From: Sanderia malayensis
Lineage: Eukaryota > Cnidaria > Scyphozoa > Semaeostomeae > Pelagiidae
Reading direction: 5' to 3'
Length of the DNA: 64,000 bases
NCBI GenBank assembly: GCA_013076295.1
Contig: RQOL01000139.1
Span: 1,550,001 to 1,614,000, forward strand
A program made the position numbers and the translations under genes. Shown here piece by piece: positions 42,740 to 54,229 of this stretch. Every line of letters begins with the position of its first letter. The first letter of the stretch is position 1. The notes under the pieces were generated by a model. It ran no database searches. It had not been told where the DNA came from and was given only the letters and a program-made list of their open reading frames with translations.

Positions 42740-43735
42740 GTTGTTGTAGGATGTTTTGATCTTGAGCTTGGTCCACTGCTATAACTTACTCTTGTTCAAC
42801 ATCTACTTCCAGTTCACTTGTTGGGTCTTGAACATTATCGGCTGCTATGTCTTGCTCTGGTTCAGGATCTGGATCCTTCTCATTCATTGAGGCAGGGTCG
42901 TCTAGACTGTCAAGTACCGATTTTGGCTGTATTTCTTTTGAAAAAAATCTGACGTTGTTTTCATTGTCATCACCAGCAACTCCTTCTCTCTTGATCTGGT
43001 CTTTTACTTGTATTTGCTCCGTCTCTCACAGTGTTTCAGGTCATGTTCCTTTTATGCCTTTCAATCTCTGTCGATTCATGAATGAGTAAATCGTTACATG
43101 GGTACAACAGTGTATGATGAAGAGTATCTTGACGTTCTTGCCTATTCTCTGGTTGCACAACATATACCGGCCTCTCTTCATTCATTCCTTTCAACATGGT
43201 ATAAATAAGATCTTCCAAAAATCACGAAGCTTGGCTCTTAGCATTTTCCATTTCGTATGCCTGTTGCATGGCTCTTCTCCAGTTTTTCACGTACGTGGGA
43301 TAACTTGATTGAGGATTTCTTGTATTCAGTCCAAAGACGAGGTCAATGTGCAATCGCAGTGATCGGCGAAAAAGTAGAAAGAATGGTGAAAATCATGTAG
43401 CATTGCGTCTTGTACAATTGTATGCATGAGCAAGTTTGGGCAAATGATGTCTCCAGTTAGATTTATATTCCATTTCACTCTGGATGGTAGCAAGTAGTTC
43501 TCGAATGTCCGTTGTTGGAAATCTGGTCACTAATACGAAACATTTGGCTCTTGAACTCACTGCCTTGATCATGATGAACTTTTTTTCGCTACCCATATCG
43601 TAGGATAAGATCATTAAACAATAGTTGTGTGGTAGTTTTTCCGGATTTGTCTTTGGTTGATATGCTTGGGCATATTGTGTGAAATGGTCAACAATAACGA
43701 CCACATATTCATATCCTTGTATGAATATGTGCTCT
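42740..43735 (-). pseudogene. Ty3/gypsy pol 3' fragment (integrase end)
   Basis: From the right edge inward, the minus strand reads as a gypsy integrase: YEYVVVIVDHFTQYAQAYQ holds the first catalytic Asp region. After frame changes, WRHHLPKLAHAYNCTRRNAT and FFLLFRRSLRLHIDLVFGLN follow, then the C-terminal RPVYVVQPENRQ...LLYPCNDLL segment typical of the family. The middle of the catalytic core is scrambled and the RT/RNase H portion is missing. The sequence stops abruptly at about 43735, where the third integrase/HECT element begins. It probably belongs with the gag and protease pieces at 50.2-53.6 kb. Confidence 0.8.
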
Positions 43736-44023
43736 TAAAATTCTTAAAATTTTTATGGATTATTTTATACAAGTGTGTGTTCGGACCTTTACCTGGCAGA
43801 GTGGAATGGGCTTCAATAGCTACCGTAGGTCCTGTGTTGCATCGTATAAGAATTGGATTAGAATGTGTGCAAAGAATATTGGTTTTGCAAGTTAGTGAAA
43901 ATTTAAATTCCGCTCGTCCAACTACGAACAAATTTCTTCAGAATCTCAGAAGTATACAAACTCGTGTCAATCAGGCTCATTTTAATAGAGTGGAAATTGA
44001 TTTGTGTACTGTTTTAGTCCGGT

Positions 44024-46129
44024 AGCAGAAGGGGGGGTATTACCACCAAGAGAGGTAATTTGCGAGACAAGACTATTTTGGTCAATTCTGGGGCGCAGAA
44101 TCCGAATATCGATGTTCTTTAATCGGGTTGGGGGGCGTTTTCAAGATATGGGTCATTTACCCCCCTAAAATAGGGAAAATTGAAACTTTGAGTGAAATAT
44201 GCTGCATTGCCACCATTGTGCATATCAATGTTCAAAACATAGCTTTTGATGTCATTTCAGTTATTTATAACCTTTTCAACCTCTTTTATCTCCACCTTTT
44301 GAGACAGGGGGTGCAAAAAAAACTTTTTTAAAAATAATTTTAAAATATTGATTTCTATGGAAATCGACATGCTGAAGTCGAATATAGATGTTCCTAATTC
44401 AAATTAATAATAAATAATCAACTATGGGGCTTTTATCACCTGCTAAGGGGGTAACATAACAAAGGAGCCAACATTTCAAGAATATATGCTATTTCACAAA
44501 AGTGATATTGTATATAATTAACCAAGTCTTTAAAACAGCCACACCCAGCTCTACCATATCAAAGTCAAACAGCTTGCATAAAACCAATACCAATTGCTTC
44601 TGGAAAAGAAACTTTTGCAGGAAGAAACTTAACTGCAATGTTTTTGCAGTTCCGAATTGGAAAAGAAAATTCGCGTTTTCCAAGAAACTTTTCTGAACAT
44701 CGATTCCAAACAATTTTTTCAATTTAAAGAAGTTTCTTCCCGCAAAAGTTAAGTAAATAGATCTGCTGGAACATGTTAACCAAAAGATTAACGATCTCTC
44801 ACTCTTACTCCCTTGTCGAAGCACCCTTAAATTGCATTGCCAAGGAGCTAATTTTTTTGCGAAAATGTGGACAGATGGACGTCGACCTTCGATGTTATGT
44901 GACCACCCACAACTTCATGGATGGCTTCCTGACATGAGTGTGAAATGGATAAGACGTTTCAGATCTTCTGATGGACTCAGACAAAAACGGAATCCAGGAT
45001 ATAGAAGAAGAAGGACAAGACGAGGAGGAAGGTGCGGTGTCCCTTTCAGATTTAGAAAACAGTGACAATAAAGATGATGTTGGAGAAGGAAACTAAAGAA
45101 AATTCATAAAAATACAATGCATTATAGATTCGAATTTTTTATGTTGGAGATATCGACATTTCGTAATGGTAAGGTTATTTAGGGCCTAATTATATGGAGA
45201 CGTCCCGGCAAACTGGATCAAATTCATACTATGTCCATAGTACGAATCAGATTTGTCCCGTTTAGCCGGGATGTTTTTTGTTCCATGTAATCGCAATCAA
45301 AACTTTCCACGAGCTGGGTGAAAATTTATCCCGTCCCGGCAAAGCAGGATGACTTTTCTCCATATAATCAGGCCCTAACTTAACTTTTGTGGGAAGAAAC
45401 TTCTTTAAATTGAAAAAATTGTTTGGAATCGATGTTCAGAAAAGTTTCTTGGAAAATGCGAATTTTCTTTTCCAATTCGGAACTGCAAAAACATTGCAGT
45501 TAAGTTTCTTCCTGCAAAAGTTTCTTTTCCAGAAGCAATTGGTATTGGTTTTATGCAAGCTGTTTGACTTTGATATGTTAGAGCTGGGTGTGGCTGTTTT
45601 AAAGACTTGGTTAATTATATACAATATCACTTTTGTGAAATAGAATATATTCTTGAAATGTTGGCTCCTTTGTTATGTTACCCCCTTAGCAGGTGATAAA
45701 AGCCCCATAGTTGATTATTTATTAATAATTTGAATTAGGAACATCTATATTCGACTTCAGCATGTCGATTTCCATAGAAATCAATATTTTAAAATTATTT
45801 TTTTAAAAATTTCTTTTTGCACCCCGCTGGGGCCAATTGCACCCCCTGTCTCAAAAGGTGCAGATAAAAGAGGTTGAAAAGGTTATAAGTAACTGAAATG
45901 ACATCATAACCTACGTTTTGAACATTGATATGCACAATGGTGGCAATGCAGCATATTTCACTCAAAGTTTCAATTTTCCCTATTTTAGGGGGGTAAATGA
46001 CCCATATCTCGAAAGCGCCCCCCAACCTGATTAAAGAACATCGATATTCGGATTCTACGCCCCAGAATTGACCAAAATAGTCTTGTCTCGCGAATTACCT
46101 CTCTTGGTGGTAATACCCCCCCTTCTGCT
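44024..46129. mobile_element. 2.1-kb foldback element with ~740-bp arms
   Basis: Left arm 44024-44753 and right arm 45379-46129 are reverse complements at roughly 95% by eye. They start agcagaaggggggtattacc. The right arm has an extra ~25 bp (ggccccagcggggtgca region, near 45825). Mirrored frames in the arms are by-products. The ~620-bp centre has one 78-codon frame (44832-45065) without recognised homology and a small MITE. The element interrupts the third integrase relic, so it inserted later. The target duplication could not be defined. Confidence 0.85.
45180..45377. mobile_element. MITE, ~198 bp, inside the foldback
   Basis: The TIR tagggcctaattatatggag pairs with ccatataatcaggcccta at the right end. 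Inside, gtcccggcaaactggat and cccggcaaagcaggatga form further inverted copies. A TA duplication is plausible. It directly abuts the right arm of the foldback. Confidence 0.75.
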
Positions 46130-47540
46130 CCTGGACTATTTCAAATCAAATTGATGCTGCGATAATGAGAATAATTGATGCAAATGTGGTCCCTCCTGTA
46201 ACTCAAAGACTTCCTCGAACTTCTTTACGAGGTCGTAACATTGTTCGTGGTCCACCTCGGCATCAAATAAATGAAACAAAGCTGGAATATTTCCTAAGTA
46301 TTGGAATGAGCATTTGGCACATTGCAAGAATTTCAGAGCATCTTTTGGGGAGTGTGGTTCACTATAATACTTTGCACAAATTTATAACGTGAAATGGCAT
46401 GGTCCCTCCAAGACAGCGTTTTACCGAGATGAGTGAAGATGAACTCATACATGTAATTCAAAGGTTAAATAGACAATATCCTAATTCTGGTGCTGGTGAG
46501 AGGCTGGGATTATTACAATCACAAACACCTTCTATCAGAGTGGAAAGGGATGTTTGCCGCAAGATACTGGCAGAAATTGATCCTTTAGGAACTACAAATC
46601 ATGCACTTATCAGGTAATTATATTTTTTGTTTGAGCATGAAATATGGTGCGCACGTTATTGAAGGAATGAGAATTATGCTGGCATCAATTAATAATTTTT
46701 TTTATTCAATCAATAGTAACACTAGAAAGAAACAACTTTTGACAGAGTATTTTTTAGTCAACAGAAAGAAGAGCGAAATGTGTAGCTCAAAAAAGCACAA
46801 GTTGCCATAAACTTGTCCCTGTGAATCAATCATTTTTCATACTCTTGGCCTCAACTAACCAATGGTTCTATCCACAAACCCTTGCTCTAAATTATTACCA
46901 CAACAGACACACTTGATTGCATAAAGTGTCCATTCTATTGGCCCTGAACACCATCGTATCCTCAACATTACGAATGATATTCATTTGTACTTTCTTTAAT
47001 ACACATTCATTCCTCGCATTCAGGAGAATTTACACTTGGGACAAGAGCCCATACAATAGACCACAGACTACGGACAGAGCATAATTGCACCCCCCCCCCT
47101 TCAGCTCTGGTACTTGGGTAGCTTGGAACATTCACATAGCAACAATATTGTGATGGACAACGTGCTTCGACGAAATGTATACAATGTTGGACAAATAATT
47201 GCCAGGTTTTTGCGCAACGCTGATTTAGCAGAGCCAGGCGGCATAGAGGTGGTTCTACTGTGTGTTGCGAGTCAACTGACAAATGCCCAGTTTGAAAATT
47301 TACAGGAAATTGATGTTTTAGCAGATTGACAAAGTGATGGTCTTGATGTATATGGAACTATTTTTAGATATTTGTCACAATGCAATATGTTTGCAAAATG
47401 AAAGAGAACGTTTTAAAAACCAATGCTAAATAAGTATAATAAAATTACAACAGAACTCATAATAAAATTTTGAAAATTGTGCAAGTTATAGTTCATAGAT
47501 CATAATTCATAGTTTATAGATTATAGTTATAGTTCATAAA

Positions 47541-49816
47541 TTAAATCAGGTCAAATATGCTCCAGAGCTCTGGGTTTGCAAGAAGCTGCTTCATAATTTC
47601 AGATAATGACTGAAATGTTAAAAAGTATGTTGAAATGTGCAGACTGCGGGAGCACGTGTTTGCTTTCAGGACCATATTTTCGTCGTTAATTTTTTCTCCG
47701 TTAAACTGGACTCGAATAGTCTCCAATAGTAAAATTTCGCTACCAGAAACAAAGCAGAGAACTGTGACTGCATGTGTCTGTTTGAATGACGCAAGGAACG
47801 TCTGCAAATAGTCAGCTACTCTGCTTTCCAGAGCCTGCAGCTTGGCGTCATCTGACAAATTTAGTGACAGGTTTGCAACAACTTGCAATCCATTTGGCAA
47901 CAAAGATTGTATCAAATGACAAAAATCACATTCTTTAGGCTTCCCAATCAGCGCCAATGCTGCTGCAATCGGATCCCCAATGTTTTGCAAGTAAAAACAT
48001 GGTTTGACAAGTGTCACATATCTTGCTAATGGCACGAGAATGTTCTTTAAATTTTATTTTCTTGGTCAAATACCAAGATCATACTTCCCAAGAATAGGTG
48101 CAAGGTGGATTCTGGTATTTTCTGTTACAATTACCTCCATCGGGGCAGTAATTATTAATGATTTTTCTCCTTCATCCAAGCCTTGAGTGAACTGCTCCAG
48201 CATCAATTCGCCAGATATTTCTTGACCAGTTATGATTCAATGCAATACCCCATAATTGATATAATAAGGCAAATAATGACACAAAATATAACCATGTTGT
48301 AAAACTATACCAATAGCATTTAACTCTTCAACATCCATCATACTGACAGGGTTGAACACAGGGTACACCTTTTCAGTACCTGCAAAAAACGGTTTCAATT
48401 TCCACCAAAACTGAGAAAAAATCCCCTTTTTAGTCCACCAGACACAAATTTTTGCCATTAGCTTTCATTGGAGGTTTTGATTAACAAAAGGTTGTGATTA
48501 AGTCATTAATGAACTTTTCTCAATGACCCTAAAACACAATGCGACAGTCATATAGTTTTTTAACACGTATGTGTTTGTATGGAATTTGCATGCCAGGCCC
48601 AATGCAATTTAGATTTTGCATTGTACCTGGCATGCAAATTCTAACTGTAGTTTTGGGCTCGGAACTTGCTACGGAGAATAGCGCAGGTGTACAGAGACTT
48701 TCATTGGCATTGAATGTTGAGTAGGATGGTGAAGATGTTTCTCTGGAGCTTTGTTGAACCAAAAGCACACCTTGATAATGAAGCTCCCAAAGGCTCATTG
48801 CATCTCGTTTTGTGATTGCCTCCCGCTTCTTTCTTTTGTTCAATTTAAGCATATTGAATTCTCTTTGCCTCCAAGATGGAGAAATTTCTTGAATGAGCAT
48901 GTCTATTTGAGCTTCACTGAGATGGATGGAGACAGACGTAGCTTTTACTTTATTCAACGAATCATTGAAGCATTCTTTTGGAAGCTTTAAGAAAAATTGC
49001 AAAAATTAACCAATTGAAAAAATAGAAAAAATAATTTGAGAAACGTTTTCCTTACCTTGACATTTTGCAGCCGCCGGGGCCTGGGAGAGGGTGTATTCCA
49101 CCCCCTGACTTATAGGTATAGTTGTAGGTATAACAACTAAAGGTGGTACCAATTTTGATTTTTATGTACAGAAGAAAATCAATTATCAAAACAAATTATC
49201 AGGTTTTCTTGTTGTTGTTGCAACATATCAACAACAACAAATTTTAAAATGCCAGTTGGTTGCCCAAATCGATATTTTTAAAACAAATTTTCACTTTGAA
49301 AAGTGAAAATTTGTTCTGCTTGATATTTGTTCTTAATTTTTGTTCTCAGCAAGGTTTCTGTCAAGCACCAAACGTTTTTTGTTTTCTGGGAAACTTTCAG
49401 GTCATTATTAATGCTATGCGGAGTGAAAAATTTCGAAAAATGCAATATGACCCCTCTCTACAATAAAAAGGCACATAAGAGTAACTTTGTCTCTCTCTCT
49501 TCTGTTATTTTGTGGGAATTGGAATTTATCAGATACCTTTCAGTTTACAACAAACAATGTTGGAAATAAAACTTGATAATACGTAGAATGTGAAAAAGAA
49601 TAGTTATGAAACTTACCATAGCCTTGATTCATGTGTTGTTTTACAAGCCCGTGTGTAGTAACAGCAAAATTTGGGATTTCGGATGCTTCTGGCAAGTGGT
49701 ACAACTTTAGCTTCACAACTGTTGCCTTTGCACCCCAAAGTGATTTGCTCTTTTTCTTTCTTTTGAAATTCCATGTTCCTTAATGCATCAACATTGGAAA
49801 TGGCATTCGACAAGAG
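47541..49816 (-). pseudogene. Third HECT ligase, multi-exon relic
   Basis: This is convergent to the third integrase. A probable first exon lies near 49816-49620 and ends at a good donor (ATG|GTAAGT). A second lies near 49070 with donor AAG|GTAAGG, a third at about 49002-48460. The HECT N-lobe piece at 48458-48237 contains FNPVSMMDVEELNAIGIVL and YLPYYINYGVL. The C-lobe at 48035-47541 contains LCFVSGSEILLLETIRVQF, the active-site loop LKANTCSRSLHIS with Cys codon at 47652-47654, and the closing IFDLI. Each exon is open and the active site is canonical. However, the N-lobe is incomplete in what I can see, so I call it a relic. Loss of function is not proven. An internal palindromic aatttgcatgccaggcccaa region lies near 48582-48645. 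Confidence 0.78.
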
Positions 49817-49934
49817 ATTGTCGAAATCTTCACATCCAAAGCTTTAGGCCATTTTGCATTTAGTGAAATTTCACATGTGGTGAACAGCGTATGATGGTCA
49901 CATGATATGCAGCCTGCTATGCAAAATAGGTCTA

Positions 49935-50158
49935 TATATTTTTCTGAGAAAAACTATCTGAGAGAAACCCAGTTTATCTGAGAAAAGCCCAGTTTATTTG
50001 AGAAAAGCCCAGTTTATTTGAGAAAAGCCCAGGTTATTTGAGAAAAACCCAATTTATCTGAGAAAAACCCAATTATTTGAGAAAAACCCAGTTTATCTAA
50101 AAAACCCCGATTATCTGAGAAAAACAGACTTTATCTGAGAAAAACCAGGTTTATCTAA
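49935..50158. repeat. 25-bp minisatellite, gagaaaagcccagtttatttg
   Basis: About nine imperfect copies, with unit variants at cccaatt, cccgatt and cagactt. It separates the HECT relic from the gypsy protease fragment. Confidence 0.85.
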
Positions 50159-50182
50159 TTATGGTCACTTTCGCTTGCCATA

Positions 50183-51091
50183 TTACCATGGCTTCTGCAA
50201 GTTAAAATCCACTTTTTGCAGAACCTCTTCCGTCACTTGACAAGCTTTGACATCTGCTACAATTTCATTGTGGAACTTTGTTGTAGAGCCTCCTGTGCTA
50301 GTAAAATGCGGCTCACTTAAATTCATGCTGAACGGGGTGATAGATCTCACTAACTCTAGGCTTCCAACAGCTGTTCTGGCTGGCAATAGTATGTTATGAT
50401 CTGTTTTGTTAGCAATTTGCAACTTCCACACAGGTGAGCTGCCCTTCTTCGCCACTAAAATAAAGTCAGTAATTTCTAGTCCAGACGGTAACAAAGATTC
50501 TGGATATGGCTCAAACATCATTGGCAGGTTGGTGTCGCGGTGTGCTATATTCGCTCTACATGCAACATGGACTGTTTTGTTCTTCGGAATAATGGTTGCA
50601 TGCTCGGACAACTTGACACTAAGTTTACTTTCCTCAATGGTGCATTGATAGATAAGGTCTACCAAAGCTGCTGATCTGTTCTCTGACATGTTTCACAGAC
50701 TATGAGACATCACTTTGACAAAGTCAGAGCTACATTCTCAGTTAGCAGATGCGTTTCTGCACAGTTCTTGTAAGACATTCGAGCCAACAATAGGTGTATC
50801 AGTGTTTTCTGGAGTGACTAAAAATGGTACTTGAATACTATCTTTCTCATCCTGTTTCTCTTGAAAAATTAAACTGAAGTTGAGTTCTATCCATCCACTG
50901 TAAGGTAGTGCTGCACAGTTTGCCGTAATGAGATTCGAGTTAGCATATGCAAACTCAAGAATGTCAAAGATTTCTCTCACTGTTTCACAATGAAAGTTGT
51001 TATCCACAACAGCTGAAGATATGAGAGAAACTTGTGAGCCTCTATCCCATAAGGCTTGCAACTTGGTTTCACGTAGACAATATTTCACAAT
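50183..51091 (-). pseudogene. Ty3/gypsy protease region
   Basis: Two minus frames carry a retropepsin-like domain. LQALWDRGSQVSLISSAVV matches the active-site D-S/T-G-S-Q-V-S motif, with Arg in the Ser/Thr position. IVGSNVLQEL matches the family's IxGxNVL motif. The second frame (50689-50183) continues with VKLSEHATIIPKNKTVHVAC and ends in CQVTEEVLQKVDF, the usual linker just before RT. RT is not seen: the coding sequence ends there. A stop separates the two frames near 50738. It lies between the gag piece and the integrase end on the same strand. Confidence 0.78.
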
Positions 51092-51213
51092 ACACTTCTT
51101 ACCAACAAGCTTTGAGATATGTCCGTGTTTCTTTAGAGAAACATGGCTTGCAAATACATTTGCATCATTACTGTCTCCTAATCCCTTTTCTCCTGCAAAT
51201 AACTTCTTAATGA

Positions 51214-51250
51214 TAATAATAATAGAAATAATAATAATAATAATAATACG
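51214..51250. repeat. (ATA)n simple repeat
   Basis: Imperfect aataataataataatac run, partly aatagaaat. Confidence 0.85.
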
Positions 51251-51468
51251 TTCTTTATACAGGGTAATTCAATCAGCTACCATATTTTAGCTGCTATGAA
51301 TTGAAGCCCTGTTTTAAAAGCAAATAAAAATTGTTACTGAAGGCAGATAAGAATCTTAAAGTTTAAAAATTTGAAAGTTACTATGACAATTGCGATAAAA
51401 TATATTTACAAATGTTTAATAAAATATATTTGCATGGTAATATATATTTACAAATGTTACTTAAAAAG

Positions 51469-52545
51469 TTAATCAGTCCATAAAATGTTCTTTGAGTCCT
51501 TTCTTAAAAGGTAAAGGTAAAATCTCTGAGTCTTTAAATGTTTTGGCAATGCATTAAAGATTTTTACACCACTGTAATAAAATCCTCTTTTCGTGCTCTC
51601 AACTTTTACTTTTGGAATTTGTAAGTTTTGTCCATTGACTCTTGTGGCTTTTTGGTGGCCGACCTTCTCAAAATGATCACAAAATACATCAGAAACAGTT
51701 TTGTTCAAACATCTGAGCACGAAATCAGCACACTGGGTTTTCTGCATATTGGCAGATGAGCGAAATGTATGATCTTCTTTTTGATAGAGTAGTCCAATCC
51801 AAATAAAATCTTAGCTGCTCTTTTCTCTAACCGTTCAAATTTCTTTCTATTTGTCTCTGACATGGATGGGAACGCTGTGCAACATCCATTTGCGTCCTGT
51901 TGTGCTAATACACCATCCCATGAGACTGCTTGAAGGTCTTGCCGAAAAGTCTTATGACAGTAGTTGCTAAAATTTCTGGAAACAGTTTTTCTTGGTTTTA
52001 TTTTTTGACAATTCATTTTCCTGACGATGGCAACTACCCCATGATCACTGAGAGATGAACCAAGGACAACAGATGATTTCACATTCCCTGGGTGGGGGGA
52101 GGCAATTGTGTCAATCAAGGTATCAGTTTCAGATGTTACTTGTGTGGGTTCCTTTATCTGCGGCTTAAAACCATAGACAGCTACAGTATTCTTTATGCTT
52201 TTATGATCTGCATCTTTCAGATAATTGCAATTTAGGTCACCCATTATGATTGTTTCCTTCTCCTCTGCGATTGCGGTATCCAACATATCATCAAACAACT
52301 GTTCAAAATCCTCATTCAGATAGCTGTACGTGTCAGGAGGTCAGTAAAGAGTTCCGATTAATAATGATTTTGAATTTCTCACATTTATTTCAAGTCAGCA
52401 ACATTCGATACCTTCCATCTCTAGATCGTGCCTTGTGTCACTACTCATATTTTCCTTCACATACACTACTACGGCCCCTCCGGGTCCATTTTGCCGATCG
52501 ATCGATTCTGTGCAAATCGTAAACAGGACAATTCACCAAATAGCT
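51469..52545 (-). pseudogene. LINE with internal deletion (endonuclease plus 3' end)
   Basis: The 5' part carries an APE-type endonuclease: GAVVVYVKENMSSDTRHDLE, then TIIMGDLNCNY with its catalytic Asp/Asn pair, then TDTLIDTIA and SLSDHGVVAIV. The frame runs directly into RKKFERLEKRAAKILFGLDY, which belongs after the RT domain. The RT has therefore been deleted. The 3' end in another frame has GFYYSGVKIFNALPKHLK, typical of CR1/jockey-like LINE tails. It sits between gypsy gag and protease sequence on the same strand, so it most likely inserted into the gypsy element. Confidence 0.82.
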
Positions 52546-52559
52546 GAACAAATTGTTTC

Positions 52560-53640
52560 ATGTTCTTCCCACTCTGCCTACACTGGTTGCTCCAATATCT
52601 CACTGTTTTGCAATTTTTAAGCAGCATAAAACTGTCACCCTGTTCTGTCAAATGGCAGTTATTGCATTGTTTGTGATCGGACGTTTCAACTTCAGAGACT
52701 AACAACTCCCCTCTTCGGTAGCCCCCTGTAGTTTCCATGTTTCCTCTTCCTAGAACCTCTGAAAAAGTGCTCTGAACTTAAATTTTCAGCTTCTTTGGTT
52801 TTGTTCCTTCTTTCTGAGAACTTTTTACTTCTTCTACCTCTGTTGGCTGCAACTTCACACCTCATTTGCTCAACTACTGCAAGGATTTTCTCAAAATTAT
52901 CAACAGTTTTAAGAGTGTTCTCTAAGGGCTTTTTTCTCCAACTGAAAATTCATTAACCTTTTTCACTTTTGCACTCAAAGCAAACTTTTTCTTTCTCTCT
53001 GATTCAGCTAATACTGCCAGTTGCATCTCATTGATCAAACTCTCATCATCAAGTGTAGCATCTTGTAAAAATGAATGCAGATGCATGCGTACAGTGTCAT
53101 CCACTAAACCGGTTTCAACTGATTGGTGAAATAATCCATTCACTAAGCTTGGAACTATACTTTAGGTCAGTTTCTGTTTCCTGTCTACAGGCAAAAAAGA
53201 TCTTTTTTCTGCAGTCCATTGCATGTATGAGGAAGTTTACAGGATCCTCATGTTGATTCTGTGACATTGTGAGAAGTTGTTGATAAAGGTCTGTGGCACG
53301 TCCCTCCTTCTAATGTGATGGAATAATTTTCCTTAATCTGGGCAAAGGGATACTGCCAGAACCCTCCAAATAGCTGCAAATTTGTAAACCTGGTGAAATT
53401 GCATTTATAATTGCATTTACAATCTCTTTCTCAGAATACCCTCTCCCTACACCAGCCTCTACATGTCTTATCACAGAAACATAAGATATTTCATCTCTTT
53501 GACCAACTTCACCAACCTGACCAATTATTCGAAACTCTCTTCTGAACATACTGTTCATAACAACACGAAAGCTATGCAGGGTGAAGGTTTTAGGCCATCC
53601 ACGACAGCTCAAGATGGTTTGTAATTTTGAGTTCAAAGTT
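52560..53640 (-). pseudogene. Ty3/gypsy gag with MYND-like zinc finger
   Basis: Minus-strand frames from 53636 carry a capsid-like region: FRREFRIIGQVGEVGQRDE, RGYSEKEIVNAIINAISPGL, PLPRLRKIIPSHYKEG, then (next frame) SVETGLVDDTVRMHLHSFL and ERKKKFALSAKVKKV. Near the 3' end, CNNCHLTEQGDSFMLLKNC continues to a YWSNQCRQ segment. This resembles a MYND zinc finger rather than the usual CCHC knuckle, with one Cys replaced by Trp. Frameshifts near 53310, 53160 and 52920 break the gene. Capsid-type proteins package the element RNA. The first frame starts just inside a likely LTR at 53706. Confidence 0.75.
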
Positions 53641-53699
53641 CATTTAGTCAGAGAGGAGAACCATTTGCCCAGCGCAAAAGAGGGGCCGAAGGCCACCAC

Positions 53700-54150
53700 T
53701 GTACCACTTGTCTTCTCTTTAACTCTCCGAGGTTGACAGACTGCTTACTGACTCTAACTGAACTCAACTTTACTTTATTTATGTTCACAATAATAATCAA
53801 AACAAGCGTGGTGACATGGTGCTCCATTCTTGTGCACCTGGGACCCTAGCGTGGATTGGCATGTGCCTTCACACTTTCCAGCGGGTGCAGCAACCAACCA
53901 CGCTCATACTTAACAATACTGTGAACAAACACTTGTCAAATACAAGAAAACAATTGAAGTTAACAACCACCTACATAACAGTGGCCATTGCGATCCTTAA
54001 GCGACCTTATAGGGGTCGGGGTAGCCAGGTCACAATTGCGCGGAGTGAATTTCCCCCAGATAAACTTTTACCGAAGCCACCTTGCAAGTATTGCTCAATT
54101 TCGAGATAAAACGAAGGATTGTCAACTCTGAAATCGGAAACAACGAGCCT
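53700..54150 (-). repeat. Putative gypsy 5' LTR region
   Basis: Read on the minus strand, an aataaagtaaag poly(A)-signal-like stretch near 53772 is followed by a ~70-bp segment ending in gtggtaca near 53700. A TGGTGGCC stretch that could be a primer-binding site follows, 60 bp before gag. The outer edge and any matching 3' LTR were not found, so this is provisional. Confidence 0.3.
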
Positions 54151-54229
54151 CACTTGTTGAGAAAACAGTTCTCAGTGCAGAACTTTATTAACTAGCCGGG
54201 GCGCTTGTGTTCAATCGCTTCCCAGAGGG

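Larger units (their letters stand above)
43800..47326 (+). pseudogene. Third integrase-like transposase, interrupted by a foldback
   Basis: The N-terminal helical part lies at about 43834-44015 (LHRIRIGLECVQRILVL, NLRSIQTRVNQAHF). It is then split by the 2.1-kb foldback at 44024-46129. Coding resumes at 46139 with a helix-turn-helix region (QINETKLEYFLSIGMSIWHIARI). The linker follows (FTEMSEDELIHVIQRLN, then VERDVCRKILAEIDPLGTTNHALIR). A donor at 46615 (ATCAG|GTAATT) and an acceptor at 47021 (ttcattcctcgcattcag) join in frame to RRIYTW, the conserved RRxY motif. The catalytic core is then missing. The remaining C-terminus (LQLWYLGSLEHSHSNN to IDVLAD) runs from about 47100 to 47326. The partner HECT gene lies convergently at 47541-49816. 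Confidence 0.75.

Noticed and set aside
44489..45643. Matching frames rich in FLFQKQLVLVL in both arms of the second foldback
   Set aside because: Same reason: inverted-arm by-products with A/T-rich composition.
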